Part shown: positions 40,317 to 52,428 of the stretch, piece after piece
Position numbering within the stretch: position 1 is the stretch's first letter
How the letters are laid out: each line of letters begins with the position of its first letter
NCBI RefSeq assembly: GCF_001426085.1
Contig: NZ_LMRR01000012.1
Coordinates: 189,318 to 253,317 of the forward strand
Length of the DNA stretch: 64,000 bases
Direction of reading: 5' to 3'
Source: Rhodococcus sp. Leaf278
Lineage (GTDB): Bacteria; Actinomycetota; Actinomycetes; Mycobacteriales; Mycobacteriaceae
The notes under the pieces: generated by a model
What the model saw: only the letters and a program-made list of their open reading frames with translations
What the model was told of the DNA's origin: nothing
Database searches by the model: none
Translations under genes and position numbers: made by a program

Positions 40317-40322
40317 TAGTAT
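40317..40322 (+). promoter_or_regulatory. -10 element of a predicted leaderless osmC transcript
   Basis: TAGTAT, seven bases, then ATG 40330, with no ribosome binding site in the 51-base gap after mutM. Confidence 0.5.
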
Positions 40323-40329
40323 TTCCGTC

Positions 40330-40758
40330 ATGGCAGAACAGAGCACGCCGACCAACCTCTGGGTCGAGCGCACAGGCACCCGTCGCTACACCGGCCGCAG
40401 CTCGCGCGGAGCCGAGGTACTCATCGGTTCCGAGTCGGTTGAGGGTGTCTTCACCCCAGGTGAGCTGCTCAAGATCGCGCTCGCAGCATGCACCGGTATG
40501 AGTTCGGACGTCCCCCTGTCGCGTCGACTGGGGGACGACTACTCCGCCACCGTCGAGGTGTCCGGGGCAGCAGATCGTGAGAACGAGCTGTATCCGGAAC
40601 TCGACGAGATCCTCCGCGTCGACCTCAGCGCGATGGACCCCGACGCGCAGCAGCGACTGCTCACAGTCGTCGAGCGGGCGATCGACAAGGTCTGCACGGT
40701 GGGGCGAACCCTGAAGGCAGGTACGACGATCAACCTGGACATCGACGTGGACGCCTGA
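40330..40758 (+). CDS. OsmC-family peroxiredoxin-like protein
   Basis: A 142-residue OsmC/Ohr-fold protein that probably reduces organic hydroperoxides. The two redox cysteines are Cys54 (ALAACTGMSSD) and Cys122 (KVCTVGRT), at family positions, with the resolving and peroxidatic spacing of about 68 residues. Its stop overlaps the next start by one base (TGATG). It occupies the same slot, mutM-osmC-smc, as in mycobacteria. Confidence 0.9.
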   Translation: MAEQSTPTNLWVERTGTRRYTGRSSRGAEVLIGSESVEGVFTPGELLKIALAACTGMSSDVPLSRRLGDDYSATVEVSGAADRENELYPELDEILRVDLSAMDPDAQQRLLTVVERAIDKVCTVGRTLKAGTTINLDIDVDA

Positions 40759-41663
40759 TGAAGGCGGGGGCAGCGGCCGTCGTGGCGGGACTTGTTCTCG
40801 CAGCCTCGGTTACCTTGTCTCCCATCTCGGAGGCGTCGAGCACCTGCACTCCGTGGTCGGTGAGTACGGTGGCGTCAGGATTCGGGCTGCTCGAGAATCT
40901 GGAGTTCGACGGCAACGGCTCCATGATCGTCTCGGAGACCTCTCCTGTCGGACCGGGTGCTCTACGAACCGTCGCGCCGAACGGAGACCGGGGCACTCTC
41001 GTGTCGGGCGTCGAGTCGCCCGGTGGACTCGTACGAGACGGCGACACTCTGTTCTTCACGACCGGAAACAGTGCTGCCGCAGGGCTTCTCGACATACGGA
41101 ACGGAACGATCGAGAAGATCGGTCTACGTTCGGGTGCCAGATCGACGTACGCGTCGGGCCTGACCATGCCCAACGGACTGGCTCGCTCGGCCACGGGTGA
41201 TCTGTTCACCACCCGCAATCTGGGCAGCACCTCCGGCCTGACGCGCGTTGCGGTCGACCGTTCGGTGTCGACCGTCCGTACCGATCTCGGTTCGGCCAAC
41301 GGCATCGGTATCGGTATCGGCGAGGGAAAGATTTACGTGGCCACCACATTCGACCTCGAGACAACGCTCACCGTGCTCGACGAGAAGAATCCGTCCGGAC
41401 CGTCCTCCCGTATTCGCGTCGACGGATTCGGACCGCTCACGATGTCGGACGATCTGACCGTGGCCGACGACGGAACGGTCTATCTCGCACAGAATCTCGC
41501 GGGCAGGGTTGTCCGTGTCGATCCTGAGACCGGATCGTCCTGTGTCATCGCGACGGGGGTGCCGTTGACCTCGTCGGTTGCTTTCGGAGGAGTCGGATTC
41601 GACTCGGAGGCGTTGTATGCCACGAGTTTCGACGGAACCGTCCGAAAGATGAGTCCGGTATGA
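40758..41663 (+). CDS. Secreted SMP-30/gluconolactonase-like beta-propeller
   Basis: A 301-residue exported protein. A Sec signal peptide (about 1-27; AAAVVAGLVLAASVTLSPISEAS) precedes a six-blade propeller of the SMP-30/ScyD type (repeated ESPGGLVRDGDTLFFT, LTMPNGLARSATGDLFTT and DDLTVADDGTVYLAQNL blades). Two cysteines (about 30 and 272) may form a disulfide closing the propeller. Ligand unknown. It is not part of the mycobacterial mutM-osmC-acyP-smc order as I remember it, yet it overlaps osmC by one base and acyP by four, so it is fully embedded in the operon. Confidence 0.78.
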   Translation: MKAGAAAVVAGLVLAASVTLSPISEASSTCTPWSVSTVASGFGLLENLEFDGNGSMIVSETSPVGPGALRTVAPNGDRGTLVSGVESPGGLVRDGDTLFFTTGNSAAAGLLDIRNGTIEKIGLRSGARSTYASGLTMPNGLARSATGDLFTTRNLGSTSGLTRVAVDRSVSTVRTDLGSANGIGIGIGEGKIYVATTFDLETTLTVLDEKNPSGPSSRIRVDGFGPLTMSDDLTVADDGTVYLAQNLAGRVVRVDPETGSSCVIATGVPLTSSVAFGGVGFDSEALYATSFDGTVRKMSPV

Positions 41664-41935
41664 CGGACGAACGGCTGACGGCATGGGTGCACGGCCTGGT
41701 TCAGGGGGTCGGGTTTCGTTGGTGGACTCGTTCGCGGGCTCTGGAACTCGGATTGGTCGGGCACGCGACCAACCACTCGGACGGGCGGGTGCTGATGATA
41801 GCAGAGGGCCCGCGTCCGCGCCTCGACGCACTCCTGGACTTGCTCCGAGGCGGCGGCACCCCGGGCACTGTCACCTTGGTCGTCGAGAGTTGGGAGAGCG
41901 CCCGCGGCGGCCTCACTGGCTTCGTGGAACGGTGA
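41660..41935 (+). CDS. acyP: Acylphosphatase
   Basis: Hydrolyses acyl phosphates. It has 91 residues with the signature VQGVGFRWWT (catalytic Arg20) and GHATNHSDGRV (Asn38). The ATG overlaps the previous stop by four bases. smc follows after 64 bases, as in many actinobacteria. Confidence 0.95.
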   Translation: MTDERLTAWVHGLVQGVGFRWWTRSRALELGLVGHATNHSDGRVLMIAEGPRPRLDALLDLLRGGGTPGTVTLVVESWESARGGLTGFVER

Positions 41936-41984
41936 TCCGCTGCCGCCCGCGGACGGCTCGACACACATCGCTGCGTACTACCGG

Positions 41985-41990
41985 TAAAGT
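41985..41990 (+). promoter_or_regulatory. Possible -10 element of smc
   Basis: TAAAGT, nine bases, then ATG 42000. This would give a leader of two or three bases. No ribosome binding site is visible. Confidence 0.35.
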
Positions 41991-41999
41991 ACGGACGCT

Positions 42000-44900
42000 A
42001 TGTATCTCAAGAGTCTGACGCTCAAGGGCTTCAAGTCCTTTGCTTCGGCGACGACTCTCCGTTTCGAGCCGGGAATCACCTGTGTGGTCGGCCCCAACGG
42101 CTCCGGCAAATCCAACGTTGTGGACGCTCTGACCTGGGTGATGGGTGAACAGGGTGCCAAGGCGTTGCGCGGCGGAAAAATGGAAGACGTCATCTTTGCG
42201 GGCACGTCCGGCCGTGCACCCCTCGGCCGCGCCGAGGTGACTCTGACCATCGACAACTCCGACGGTGCGCTGCCGATCGACTACTCCGAGGTCTCGATCA
42301 CCCGACGCATGTTCCGTGACGGTGCCGGTGAATACGAGATCAACGGGAGTTCGTGCCGGTTGATGGACGTCCAGGAGTTGCTCAGCGACTCCGGTATCGG
42401 CCGGGAGATGCACGTGATCGTCGGTCAGGGTCGGTTGGCGGCGATTCTGGAATCGCGTCCCGAGGACCGGCGGGCCTTCATCGAGGAAGCCGCCGGGGTG
42501 CTCAAGCACCGCAAGCGCAAGGAAAAGGCGGTTCGCAAGCTCGACGCGATGCAGGCCAATCTCGCGCGATTGACGGACCTGACAACCGAGTTACGCCGTC
42601 AGCTCAAGCCACTGGGCAGGCAGGCCGAGGTTGCGCGCCGCGCGCAGACCGTGCAGGCAGACTTGCGTGACGCTCGGCTGCGGTTGGTGGCCGACGACCT
42701 GGTGGCCAGACGTGAAGAATTCGCCAACCAGACCCAGGACGAGGAAGCGGCTCGCGAGCAGTACGCGATGGTGCAGGACGCCCTCGAAGCGGGAACCGTA
42801 GCGCTCGCGGAACACGAGCAGGCGGTGGCGCGGCTGACTCCGAGCGCCGAAGCGGCCGGGCAGACGTGGTTTCGTCTCTCCGCGCTGGCCGAACGAGTGA
42901 ACGCGACGGTACGCATCGCGCACGAACGTGCTCGGCATCTGGATGCCGTCCAGAGCACCGGTCGCGGCCAGGATCCGGACGAACTCGAAGCACAGGCCGA
43001 GCGCGTCGCCGAGGAGGAAATGGAACTCGTCGAGGCCGTCGAGATGGCGCGGGAAACTCTGGAAGCGGCCCGCGAGCAGCTCGCCGGGCGCGAATCCGCT
43101 GCCGCAGCCGCAGAGCGTGCGCACCTGGCCGCCGTCCGCGCGGTTGCCGACCGCCGTGAGGGATTCGCGCGCCTGTCCGGTCGAGTGGACACCTTCAGAA
43201 CCAAGGTCGAGTCCATCGACGCCGAAGTAGCGCGGCTCTCGGTGGCCATCGACGAGGCCAGGGAGCGCGGCGAGTCGGCTCAACGTGAGTTCGAGAGCGT
43301 CCAGGATCAGATCGGCACCCTCGACGCCAGCGAGCTCAGCCTCGACACTCATTACGAACGAGCGGTCGCCGCATTACGCCATGCCGACGCCCGGGTATCT
43401 GAATTGCAGGCGGAAGAGCGCATCGCGGGCAAGAGGGTGGCATCGTTCGAGGCCAGGATCGAGGCGCTCACCATGGGCCTCGAACGCAAGGACGGTGCCG
43501 GGTGGCTGGTGGAGAACCAGCAGGACGGTCTGTCCGGTCTGCTCGCCGGCCATCTCACGGTCGAGCCGGGTTACGAGATCGCGCTGGCCGTCGCCATGGG
43601 TCCGGCGGCGGATGCCGCGCACGCCGAATCGTTCGATGCTGCCCGTGCTGCCGTGCTGGCGTTACGCGCTGCCGACGGTGGTCGCGCTTCTATCGCGCAC
43701 GGTAATGCTGTTGCAGCACAACCGATTCGACGGCCAGCATTGCCGAACGGTGCTCGGTGGGCACTCGACCTGATCGAGTATCCGGATCGGTTGGCCGGGG
43801 CGATGGTGGCATTGCTCGACGGTGTAGCGGTTGTCGACTCGCTCGACGCGGCGCACCGGCTCGTCTCGGATTCGAGTGAATTGCGTGCCGTGACCACGGA
43901 CGGCGACGTGGTCGAGCCGGGTTGGGTCACCGGTGGATCGGATCGTCGACCCAGCACCCTGGAGGTGCAATCGGCGATCGACACGTCGAGGGTGGAGCTG
44001 ACGGCGGCCGTGCGCCGGGCCGAGGAGCTCGATGCCGCACTCTCCGGTGCTTTGGCGGAGCAGCGCGACCGGCGTGAATCCGCCGAGCAGGCGCTTGCGG
44101 CCCTGAACGAATCCGATGCTGCGATGGCCGCTGTCTACGAGCAGTTGGGCCGCCTGGGGCAGCTGGCGCGTTCGGCGCACGCAGAATCTGCGCGATTGAC
44201 GACGCAACGTAGTTCCGCCGAAGCGAGCCGCGAAGAAGCGATCCAGCGCCTGGCCGAGCTCGAGGACAGTTTGCGGACGGCAGAGGACGAACAGAACGGT
44301 TTCGCGGGAGACGGCGAGAGCGGCGACGCGGCGACCACCATGGAACGCGAGATGGCAGCTGCGGCGCTGACCGAGGTGCGGGCGGTGGAGGTCGAGGCGC
44401 GGCTGAACGTACGAACCGCCGAGGAGCGCGCGCAGTCGGTGCGGGGCCGAGCCGATTCGCTGCGCCGGGCGGCACGAGCCGAACGCGAGGCCAGGGCGCG
44501 AGCCGAACGCGAGGGCGCAGCCCGGCGGCACGCCGCCGCGGTGGCTGCTGCCGTCGGCGAATCGGGTGAGGACCTCGCCGCTCGATTGGCCTCCGTGGTG
44601 GCTGCGGCGGCCCGAAGGCGCGACGAGCTTTCCGCCGAACGAGCAACGCGCACAGTCGAACTCGACAAGGTCAAGGAGCAGGTCCGGGCTCTGCAGGGAC
44701 AGCTCGCTTCGATCACCGACGCCGTCCACCGGGACGAGGTCGCCCGTGCGCAGGCCGCACTGCGTATCGAACAACTCGAAACTACGATTCTCGAACAACA
44801 CGGGATCGGCCTCGACGATCTGGTCGCCGAGTACGGCCCCGATGCGACGCTGCCTCCGACCGAACTCGAGATGGCAGAGTACGAGGCCGCCAAGGAACGC

Positions 44901-45653
44901 GGTGAGCAGGTGGTGGCCCCCGCGCCGATGCCGTTCGATCGCGCAACCCAGGAGCAGCGGGCCAAACGAGCCGAACGCGATCTCGCGACACTCGGCAAGG
45001 TGAACCCGTTGGCACTCGAAGAGTTCGCCGCCCTCGAGGAGCGCTACAACTTCTTGTCGACCCAACTCGAGGACGTGAAGTCTGCGCGAAAGGACTTGCT
45101 CGGCGTGGTCGCCGACGTCGACGATCGCATCCTGCAGGTATTCACCGAGGCCTGGCTGGACGTCGAACGAGAATTCACCGGCGTGTTCGCCAAACTCTTT
45201 CCCGGCGGCGAAGGGCGGCTGATTCTGACCGACCCGTCGGACATGCTCACCACCGGCATCGAGGTCGAGGCGCGTCCGCCGGGTAAGAAGGTCAAGCGAT
45301 TGTCGTTGCTCTCGGGCGGCGAGAAGTCGCTGACCGCGGTGGCCATGTTGGTGGCCATCTTCCGCGCCCGTCCGTCGCCGTTCTACGTCATGGACGAAGT
45401 CGAGGCCGCGCTGGACGACACCAACCTGCGTCGGCTGATCGGGTTGTTCGAGCAGCTCCGCGAGAAGTCACAGTTGATCGTCATCACGCACCAGAAGCCG
45501 ACGATGGAAGTGGCCGACGCGTTGTACGGCGTGAGCATGCGCGGTGACGGCATCACCACGGTCATCTCGCAGCGACTGAATCGAGAACGCGTTGCGGTGG
45601 ACGTAGCCGAGCCGGAGACAGCACCCGTCGTCGAACCGGACGCGGTCTCGTAG
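42000..45653 (+). CDS. smc: Chromosome segregation ATPase SMC
   Basis: Condensin core protein, 1217 residues. An N-terminal ATPase half has Walker A GPNGSGKS (31-38). A long coiled coil with a hinge domain at about 500-640 ([25 protein letters not shown]) follows, then a second coiled coil. The C-terminal half carries the signature LSGGEKS (about 1103) and Walker B ([13 protein letters not shown]). The coiled coils are very rich in Ala, Arg and Glu. ATG 42000 encodes the family N terminus [15 protein letters not shown]. Confidence 0.98.
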   Translation: MYLKSLTLKGFKSFASATTLRFEPGITCVVGPNGSGKSNVVDALTWVMGEQGAKALRGGKMEDVIFAGTSGRAPLGRAEVTLTIDNSDGALPIDYSEVSITRRMFRDGAGEYEINGSSCRLMDVQELLSDSGIGREMHVIVGQGRLAAILESRPEDRRAFIEEAAGVLKHRKRKEKAVRKLDAMQANLARLTDLTTELRRQLKPLGRQAEVARRAQTVQADLRDARLRLVADDLVARREEFANQTQDEEAAREQYAMVQDALEAGTVALAEHEQAVARLTPSAEAAGQTWFRLSALAERVNATVRIAHERARHLDAVQSTGRGQDPDELEAQAERVAEEEMELVEAVEMARETLEAAREQLAGRESAAAAAERAHLAAVRAVADRREGFARLSGRVDTFRTKVESIDAEVARLSVAIDEARERGESAQREFESVQDQIGTLDASELSLDTHYERAVAALRHADARVSELQAEERIAGKRVASFEARIEALTMGLERKDGAGWLVENQQDGLSGLLAGHLTVEPGYEIALAVAMGPAADAAHAESFDAARAAVLALRAADGGRASIAHGNAVAAQPIRRPALPNGARWALDLIEYPDRLAGAMVALLDGVAVVDSLDAAHRLVSDSSELRAVTTDGDVVEPGWVTGGSDRRPSTLEVQSAIDTSRVELTAAVRRAEELDAALSGALAEQRDRRESAEQALAALNESDAAMAAVYEQLGRLGQLARSAHAESARLTTQRSSAEASREEAIQRLAELEDSLRTAEDEQNGFAGDGESGDAATTMEREMAAAALTEVRAVEVEARLNVRTAEERAQSVRGRADSLRRAARAEREARARAEREGAARRHAAAVAAAVGESGEDLAARLASVVAAAARRRDELSAERATRTVELDKVKEQVRALQGQLASITDAVHRDEVARAQAALRIEQLETTILEQHGIGLDDLVAEYGPDATLPPTELEMAEYEAAKERGEQVVAPAPMPFDRATQEQRAKRAERDLATLGKVNPLALEEFAALEERYNFLSTQLEDVKSARKDLLGVVADVDDRILQVFTEAWLDVEREFTGVFAKLFPGGEGRLILTDPSDMLTTGIEVEARPPGKKVKRLSLLSGGEKSLTAVAMLVAIFRARPSPFYVMDEVEAALDDTNLRRLIGLFEQLREKSQLIVITHQKPTMEVADALYGVSMRGDGITTVISQRLNRERVAVDVAEPETAPVVEPDAVS

Positions 45654-45664
45654 GACCGTCCCGC

Positions 45665-46297
45665 CTACTGCTTCGGGTAGAGCTGCTCCGAGTATGACGG
45701 CCCGTAATATTCGCGCAGCTCCTCGACGGTCTCGGGGGCTTGCGGAATCAACGCCTTCGTCAGCGACGCGACATCGGGAATGGACTCCGCGTCCCACGTT
45801 TCCGGCTGCCACAACTTGGATCGCATGAACGCCTTGGCGCAGTGGTGGAACACCTGCTCGATGTCGACGACGAGGCACATGATCGGTCGGTGGCCCTTGA
45901 CCGTCAGCTCGTCGAAGAACGGTGCGTCCGTCACCAGTGACGCGCGACCGGCGATGCGCAGAGTGTCACCTCGCCCCGGCACGAAGAAGTTCAGTCCGAC
46001 GAACGGGTTCTCGAGAATGTTCCGGTACCCGTCCATCCGACGATTGCCGGGTCGTTCGGCCAGTGCGATCGTGCCGTTGTCGATGACGTGGACCAGGCTG
46101 CCGGGCGGATCGCCCTTGGGAGACACGTCGCATCGGCCACTCGCGTCCGAGGTACCCATCAGGCAGAAAGGCGACGCAGCGAGCCATTGCACGTCCAGCG
46201 GGTGCAATGTGCTGCGGTCCTTGTTCGCGGCACGAAAACTCGGCTGCCCGAACATCGCTGTCAATGTGTCGGCGTCGCGCACCGTCGTCCACTCCAT
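45665..46297 (-). CDS. Pyridoxamine 5'-phosphate oxidase (PPOX) family flavin protein
   Basis: A 210-residue PPOX/FMN-binding split-barrel protein (WLAASPFCLMGTSDASGRCDVSPKG, IALAERPGNRRMDGYRNILENP). It lacks the full PdxH signature and is not a confident pyridoxal biosynthetic enzyme; it may bind FMN, F420 or haem. The start is ATG 46297 (MEWTTVRDAD); TAGCAT lies seven bases upstream. It lies in antisense orientation between smc and ftsY, which are otherwise neighbours, so it looks like an insertion into a conserved block. Confidence 0.8.
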   Translation of the reverse strand: MEWTTVRDADTLTAMFGQPSFRAANKDRSTLHPLDVQWLAASPFCLMGTSDASGRCDVSPKGDPPGSLVHVIDNGTIALAERPGNRRMDGYRNILENPFVGLNFFVPGRGDTLRIAGRASLVTDAPFFDELTVKGHRPIMCLVVDIEQVFHHCAKAFMRSKLWQPETWDAESIPDVASLTKALIPQAPETVEELREYYGPSYSEQLYPKQ

Positions 46298-46304
46298 GGC
46301 GGAG

Positions 46305-46310
46305 ATGCTA
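46305..46310 (-). promoter_or_regulatory. -10 element of a predicted leaderless PPOX transcript
   Basis: On the minus strand TAGCAT, seven bases (CTCCGCC), then ATG 46297. Confidence 0.5.
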
Positions 46311-46399
46311 TCGACACGGCTCGGGTGAGGGACAGTGCTTTTCTCGGACGGAGCACCACCGGTGACGAACGGCCGTGAACGCCTGACAGGATGGGGTAC

Positions 46400-47800
46400 G
46401 TGAGTAACCAAGCGTGGATCATCGTCGCGGCGATCGCCGCTGTCCTACTGGTCGTTCTCGTCGTCGGGCTGGTGCTCTCCCGTCGACGGAGAGTGTCGCT
46501 CAAGTCGGACGAGGCCGCGCGGATCGAGGATGCGGCCACCAAGGACAGATCCGGTGGCTACACGGCGGGTAGTGGTTTCTCGTTCAGCCAGGGCACTGCG
46601 ACCGCCGAGCCGGTCCCGCCTGCCCCGAGGCCGGTCCCGCCTGCGCCGAAGCCCGTCCAGCCTGCTCCAGAGTCCGTCGAGCCTGCTCCAGAGCCCGTCG
46701 AGGCCTCCCTGGTCGAGCCGACGCCGGTGGTACCCACTCCCACTCGGGACGAGCCGGAGGTGGTCGACCCCGAGGTGCCGGTCGTCGAACCACAGGTGCC
46801 CGTTGTCGAACCCGCCGAGCCCGAGGTGCCGGAACCCGCCCCGGACGCCGAGGCTCGCACTCCTCGACTGGACACCATCGATCCCACGGAGGGTCGGCTG
46901 GATCGGCTCCGCGGTCGCCTCGCGCGGTCACAGTCCGCTGTGGGCAAGAGCTTGCTCGGATTGCTCGGCGGCGGTGACCTGGACGAGGACTCGTGGGAAG
47001 AAGTCGAGGACACCCTGCTGATCGCCGATATCGGCTCGGCGACGACCGCCGAGATCATGCGCACCCTGCGCGAGCAGATGGCGGCGCGCAGCATTCGCAC
47101 CGAAGCCGACGCCAGGGCGCTGCTTCGCGAAATTCTCGTTGCGCAACTTCATCCCGAGTTCGACCGGTCGATTCGGGCGCTTCCGCACGACGGCGCACCT
47201 GCCGTGCTGCTGGTGGTGGGCGTCAACGGCACCGGCAAGACCACGACCACAGGAAAACTCGCTCGTGTTCTGGTCGCCGACGGGCGGCGAGTGCTCCTGG
47301 GTGCCGCCGACACGTTCCGCGCGGCTGCCGCAGACCAGTTGCAGACCTGGGCCGAGCGGGTCGGGGCCGAGGTGGTGCGGGGCAAGGAGGCCGCCGATCC
47401 GGCTGCTGTTGCATTCGACGCAGTGAGCAAGGGAATCGAGAACGGTGTCGACGTGGTGCTGGTCGACACGGCAGGACGCCTACACACCAAATCGGGTCTG
47501 ATGGACGAGCTGAGCAAGGTCAAGCGCGTCATCGAGAAGAGAGCCCACGTCGACGACGTTCTGCTCGTTCTCGATGCGACCGTGGGCCAGAACGGGCTCA
47601 CGCAGGCTCGTGTCTTCGCGGAGATCGTCGACATCACCGGCGTCGTACTGACCAAGCTCGATGGAACCGCCAAGGGTGGCATCGTTTTTCAGGTGCAGCG
47701 TGAACTCGGGGTGCCCGTCAAGCTCGTCGGTCTCGGTGAGGGTGCCGACGATTTGGCTCCGTTCGAGCCGGGAGCGTTCGTCGACGCACTGCTCGGCTGA
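46400..47800 (+). CDS. ftsY: Signal recognition particle receptor FtsY, membrane-anchored form
   Basis: SRP receptor GTPase, 466 residues from GTG 46400 (VSNQAWIIVAAIAAVLLV), which has AGGATGG five bases upstream; ATG 46391 is the alternative. The layout is an N-terminal transmembrane helix (about 4-25), a disordered Pro/Glu-rich linker with imperfect PAPEPVE repeats (about 65-140), then the NG domain with G1 GVNGTGKTTT (about 274), DTAGRLH and TKLDGTAKGG. A real transmembrane anchor replaces the amphipathic A domain of E. coli. Ffh, its partner, lies 6 kb downstream. Confidence 0.95.
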   Translation: MSNQAWIIVAAIAAVLLVVLVVGLVLSRRRRVSLKSDEAARIEDAATKDRSGGYTAGSGFSFSQGTATAEPVPPAPRPVPPAPKPVQPAPESVEPAPEPVEASLVEPTPVVPTPTRDEPEVVDPEVPVVEPQVPVVEPAEPEVPEPAPDAEARTPRLDTIDPTEGRLDRLRGRLARSQSAVGKSLLGLLGGGDLDEDSWEEVEDTLLIADIGSATTAEIMRTLREQMAARSIRTEADARALLREILVAQLHPEFDRSIRALPHDGAPAVLLVVGVNGTGKTTTTGKLARVLVADGRRVLLGAADTFRAAAADQLQTWAERVGAEVVRGKEAADPAAVAFDAVSKGIENGVDVVLVDTAGRLHTKSGLMDELSKVKRVIEKRAHVDDVLLVLDATVGQNGLTQARVFAEIVDITGVVLTKLDGTAKGGIVFQVQRELGVPVKLVGLGEGADDLAPFEPGAFVDALLG

Positions 47801-47884
47801 TCGCGCGCTCGGGGTTGCCCGCGAACCGGGTAAAAAGCACAAACGCCAGCACGAAACCTTTTTGCAACAGAATTCGGTCATGCG

Positions 47885-47922
47885 TTCACATGTCCGAAAC
47901 ACCCGAGTGTCACGGATGAAAC
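47885..47922 (+). promoter_or_regulatory. Double GlnR-type box upstream of amt
   Basis: TTCAC (47885-47889), n6, GAAAC (47896-47900), n6, GTGTC (47907-47911), n6, GAAAC (47918-47922). This reproduces the actinobacterial GlnR consensus GTnAC-n6-GAAAC repeated with six-base spacers; both GAAAC half sites are exact. It lies 66-103 bases before amt, a sensible activator position. GlnR activates ammonium uptake genes under nitrogen limitation. Confidence 0.75.
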
Positions 47923-47987
47923 TTCGTGAAACCAGTCTTCTTGCGTAACGGCGCGCCAACCGGTGTGCAGGAGAATGGAGGGTGTAC

Positions 47988-49292
47988 GTGAGTCCCGAGG
48001 ATATGTTGGCCAACTCCGGCAACGCCGCGTGGATGCTGATCGCAGCATCGCTGGTACTGCTGATGACGCCGGGCTTGGCGTTCTTCTACGGCGGTATGTC
48101 GCAGTCGAAGTCCGTGTTGAACATGATGATGATGTCGTTCGGGGCAATGGCCGTCGTCTCGATCATCTATTTCCTGTGGGGATGGTCGATGTCCTACGGA
48201 ACCCAGGACATCGGCGGAGTCTTCGCCAACCCGTTCGAGTTCTTCGGGCTCAAGGATTCGATCACCGATGCGGACGGTAATTACATCGTCGGTGCGTGGG
48301 GCTACGCCAACATCATCGATGTGGCCTTCCAGGTCACCTTCGCGATCATCACGGTTGCACTGATCAGTGGCTCGATCGCGGGCCGCGTCAAGTACGGAAC
48401 CTGGCTCGCCTTCGCAGGTATCTGGGTCACCCTCGCGTACTTCCCGCTGGCCCACATGGTCTGGGGCGGCGGACTGCTCTCCGGATCCGAGAAGGGTCTG
48501 GCGGCAAAGATCTTCGGTACCACCGACGACGGTGAGGGCGGACTGGTTGCGAACGTCGCCCCGATCGACTTCGCCGGCGGCACGGTCGTGCACATCAACG
48601 CTGGTATCGCAGGCCTGATTCTCGCGATCATCATCGGCAAGCGCGCGGGCTTCGGCAAGGTTGCCTACCGCCCGCACAACCTGCCGTTCGTGATGCTCGG
48701 TGCAGCACTGCTGTGGTTCGGTTGGTTCGGGTTCAACGCCGGCTCGGCCTTCGCAGCCGACGGCATCGCCGGATTGGCCTGGGTCAACACCACGGCGGCC
48801 ACCGCAGCGGCCATCGCAGGCTGGCTCATCACCGAGCGTATTCGTGACGGGCACGCCACCAGCCTCGGCGCTGCCTCGGGCATCGTCGCCGGTCTGGTCG
48901 CCATCACTCCGGCCGCAGGTGCACTGACGCCCGTCGGTGCCATGATCCTGGGCGTCATCGCCGGCGTTCTCTCTGCGCTGGCAGTGGGCCTCAAATTCAA
49001 GTTCGGCTACGACGACTCGCTCGACGTCGTCGGCGTGCACCTCGTTGCAGGCTTGTGGGGCACCATCGGAATCGGTTTCCTCGGATCCGAGACCGGTCTC
49101 TTCTACGGCGGTGACTACAAGCAGCTCGTGGTGCAGATCGTCATTGCACTGTTCGCGCTGATCTTCACCGCGATCGTCACCGCGGTGATCGCGTTCGCGC
49201 TCAAGCCTCTCGGCTGGCGCGTATCGGACGAGGAAGAGGCCAATGGCATCGACGAAGCCGAGCACGCTGAGACTGCATATGATTTCGCCTGA
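47988..49292 (+). CDS. amt: Ammonium transporter
   Basis: Amt/Rh-family ammonium channel, 434 residues with about eleven transmembrane helices (SPEDMLANSGNAAWMLIAAS start, FAGGTVVHINAG, GFNAGSAFAADG, VHLVAGLWGTIGIG). The conserved twin pore histidines are in the VVHIN and VGVHLVAG helices. GTG 47988 is preferred because GGAGG lies six bases before it; GTG 47982 directly abuts that site. First gene of amt-glnB-glnD, behind the GlnR boxes. Confidence 0.96.
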   Translation: MSPEDMLANSGNAAWMLIAASLVLLMTPGLAFFYGGMSQSKSVLNMMMMSFGAMAVVSIIYFLWGWSMSYGTQDIGGVFANPFEFFGLKDSITDADGNYIVGAWGYANIIDVAFQVTFAIITVALISGSIAGRVKYGTWLAFAGIWVTLAYFPLAHMVWGGGLLSGSEKGLAAKIFGTTDDGEGGLVANVAPIDFAGGTVVHINAGIAGLILAIIIGKRAGFGKVAYRPHNLPFVMLGAALLWFGWFGFNAGSAFAADGIAGLAWVNTTAATAAAIAGWLITERIRDGHATSLGAASGIVAGLVAITPAAGALTPVGAMILGVIAGVLSALAVGLKFKFGYDDSLDVVGVHLVAGLWGTIGIGFLGSETGLFYGGDYKQLVVQIVIALFALIFTAIVTAVIAFALKPLGWRVSDEEEANGIDEAEHAETAYDFA

Positions 49293-49352
49293 CAAGGTAG
49301 AGATAGACGTGAACGCTGCACCGTACGACAACGGGCACTCGAGGTCTTGTGA

Positions 49353-52224
<2,872 letters not shown>

Positions 52225-52292
52225 CCACAGCTCGGAATCGACCGACTCACCCACCCGCCGTGGTGACTTCTCACGAACTTTCAGCCGGTGGG

Positions 52293-52320
52293 TTTACCTC
52301 CGATATCAGTTTGTTATGTT
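52293..52320 (+). promoter_or_regulatory. Candidate promoter of the M23 peptidase gene
   Basis: TTTACC (52293-52298), a 16-base spacer and TATGTT (52315-52320). Transcription would start near 52327, leaving a leader of about 100 bases. A weak stem ACCCACC/GGTGGGT (52249-52255, 52287-52293) just upstream may end the amt-glnB-glnD transcript. Confidence 0.5.
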
Positions 52321-52334
52321 CGTCACCACACGCA

Positions 52335-52408
52335 GGACGACTCGGCGAGATCACTTCTGCAGACTCCACACTGCCGGAACAGAGAGTCGTTCCTGCAGGC
52401 TCCACTGC
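52335..52408 (+). other. Structured leader of the M23 peptidase gene
   Basis: A long-range stem GGACGACTC (52335-52343) with GAGTCGTTCC (52384-52393, one bulged T), plus an imperfect direct repeat: CTGCAGACTCCACACTGC at 52357-52374 and CTGCAGGCTCCACTGC at 52393-52408. It is a possible cis-regulatory RNA; I see no known riboswitch consensus. Confidence 0.4.
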
Positions 52409-52428
52409 TTTAGCGAGAGGCACGAACT

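Noticed and set aside
46391..46399. ATG 46391 as the ftsY start
   Set aside because: It has no ribosome binding site, whereas GTG 46400 has AGGATGG five bases upstream; kept only as an alternative.
47982..47987. GTG 47982 as the amt start
   Set aside because: It directly abuts GGAGG, leaving no spacer; GTG 47988 has the normal six-base distance.
47910..49331. 473-codon antisense frame opposite amt
   Set aside because: The real gene here is amt with clear transmembrane helices; the antisense translation is a Asp/Gly/Arg-rich artefact that also covers the GlnR-box region.
52321..52428. ydaO/c-di-AMP riboswitch before the M23 peptidase
   Set aside because: The gene type fits, but I cannot find the conserved ydaO core sequences in the leader; only a generic stem and repeats are visible.
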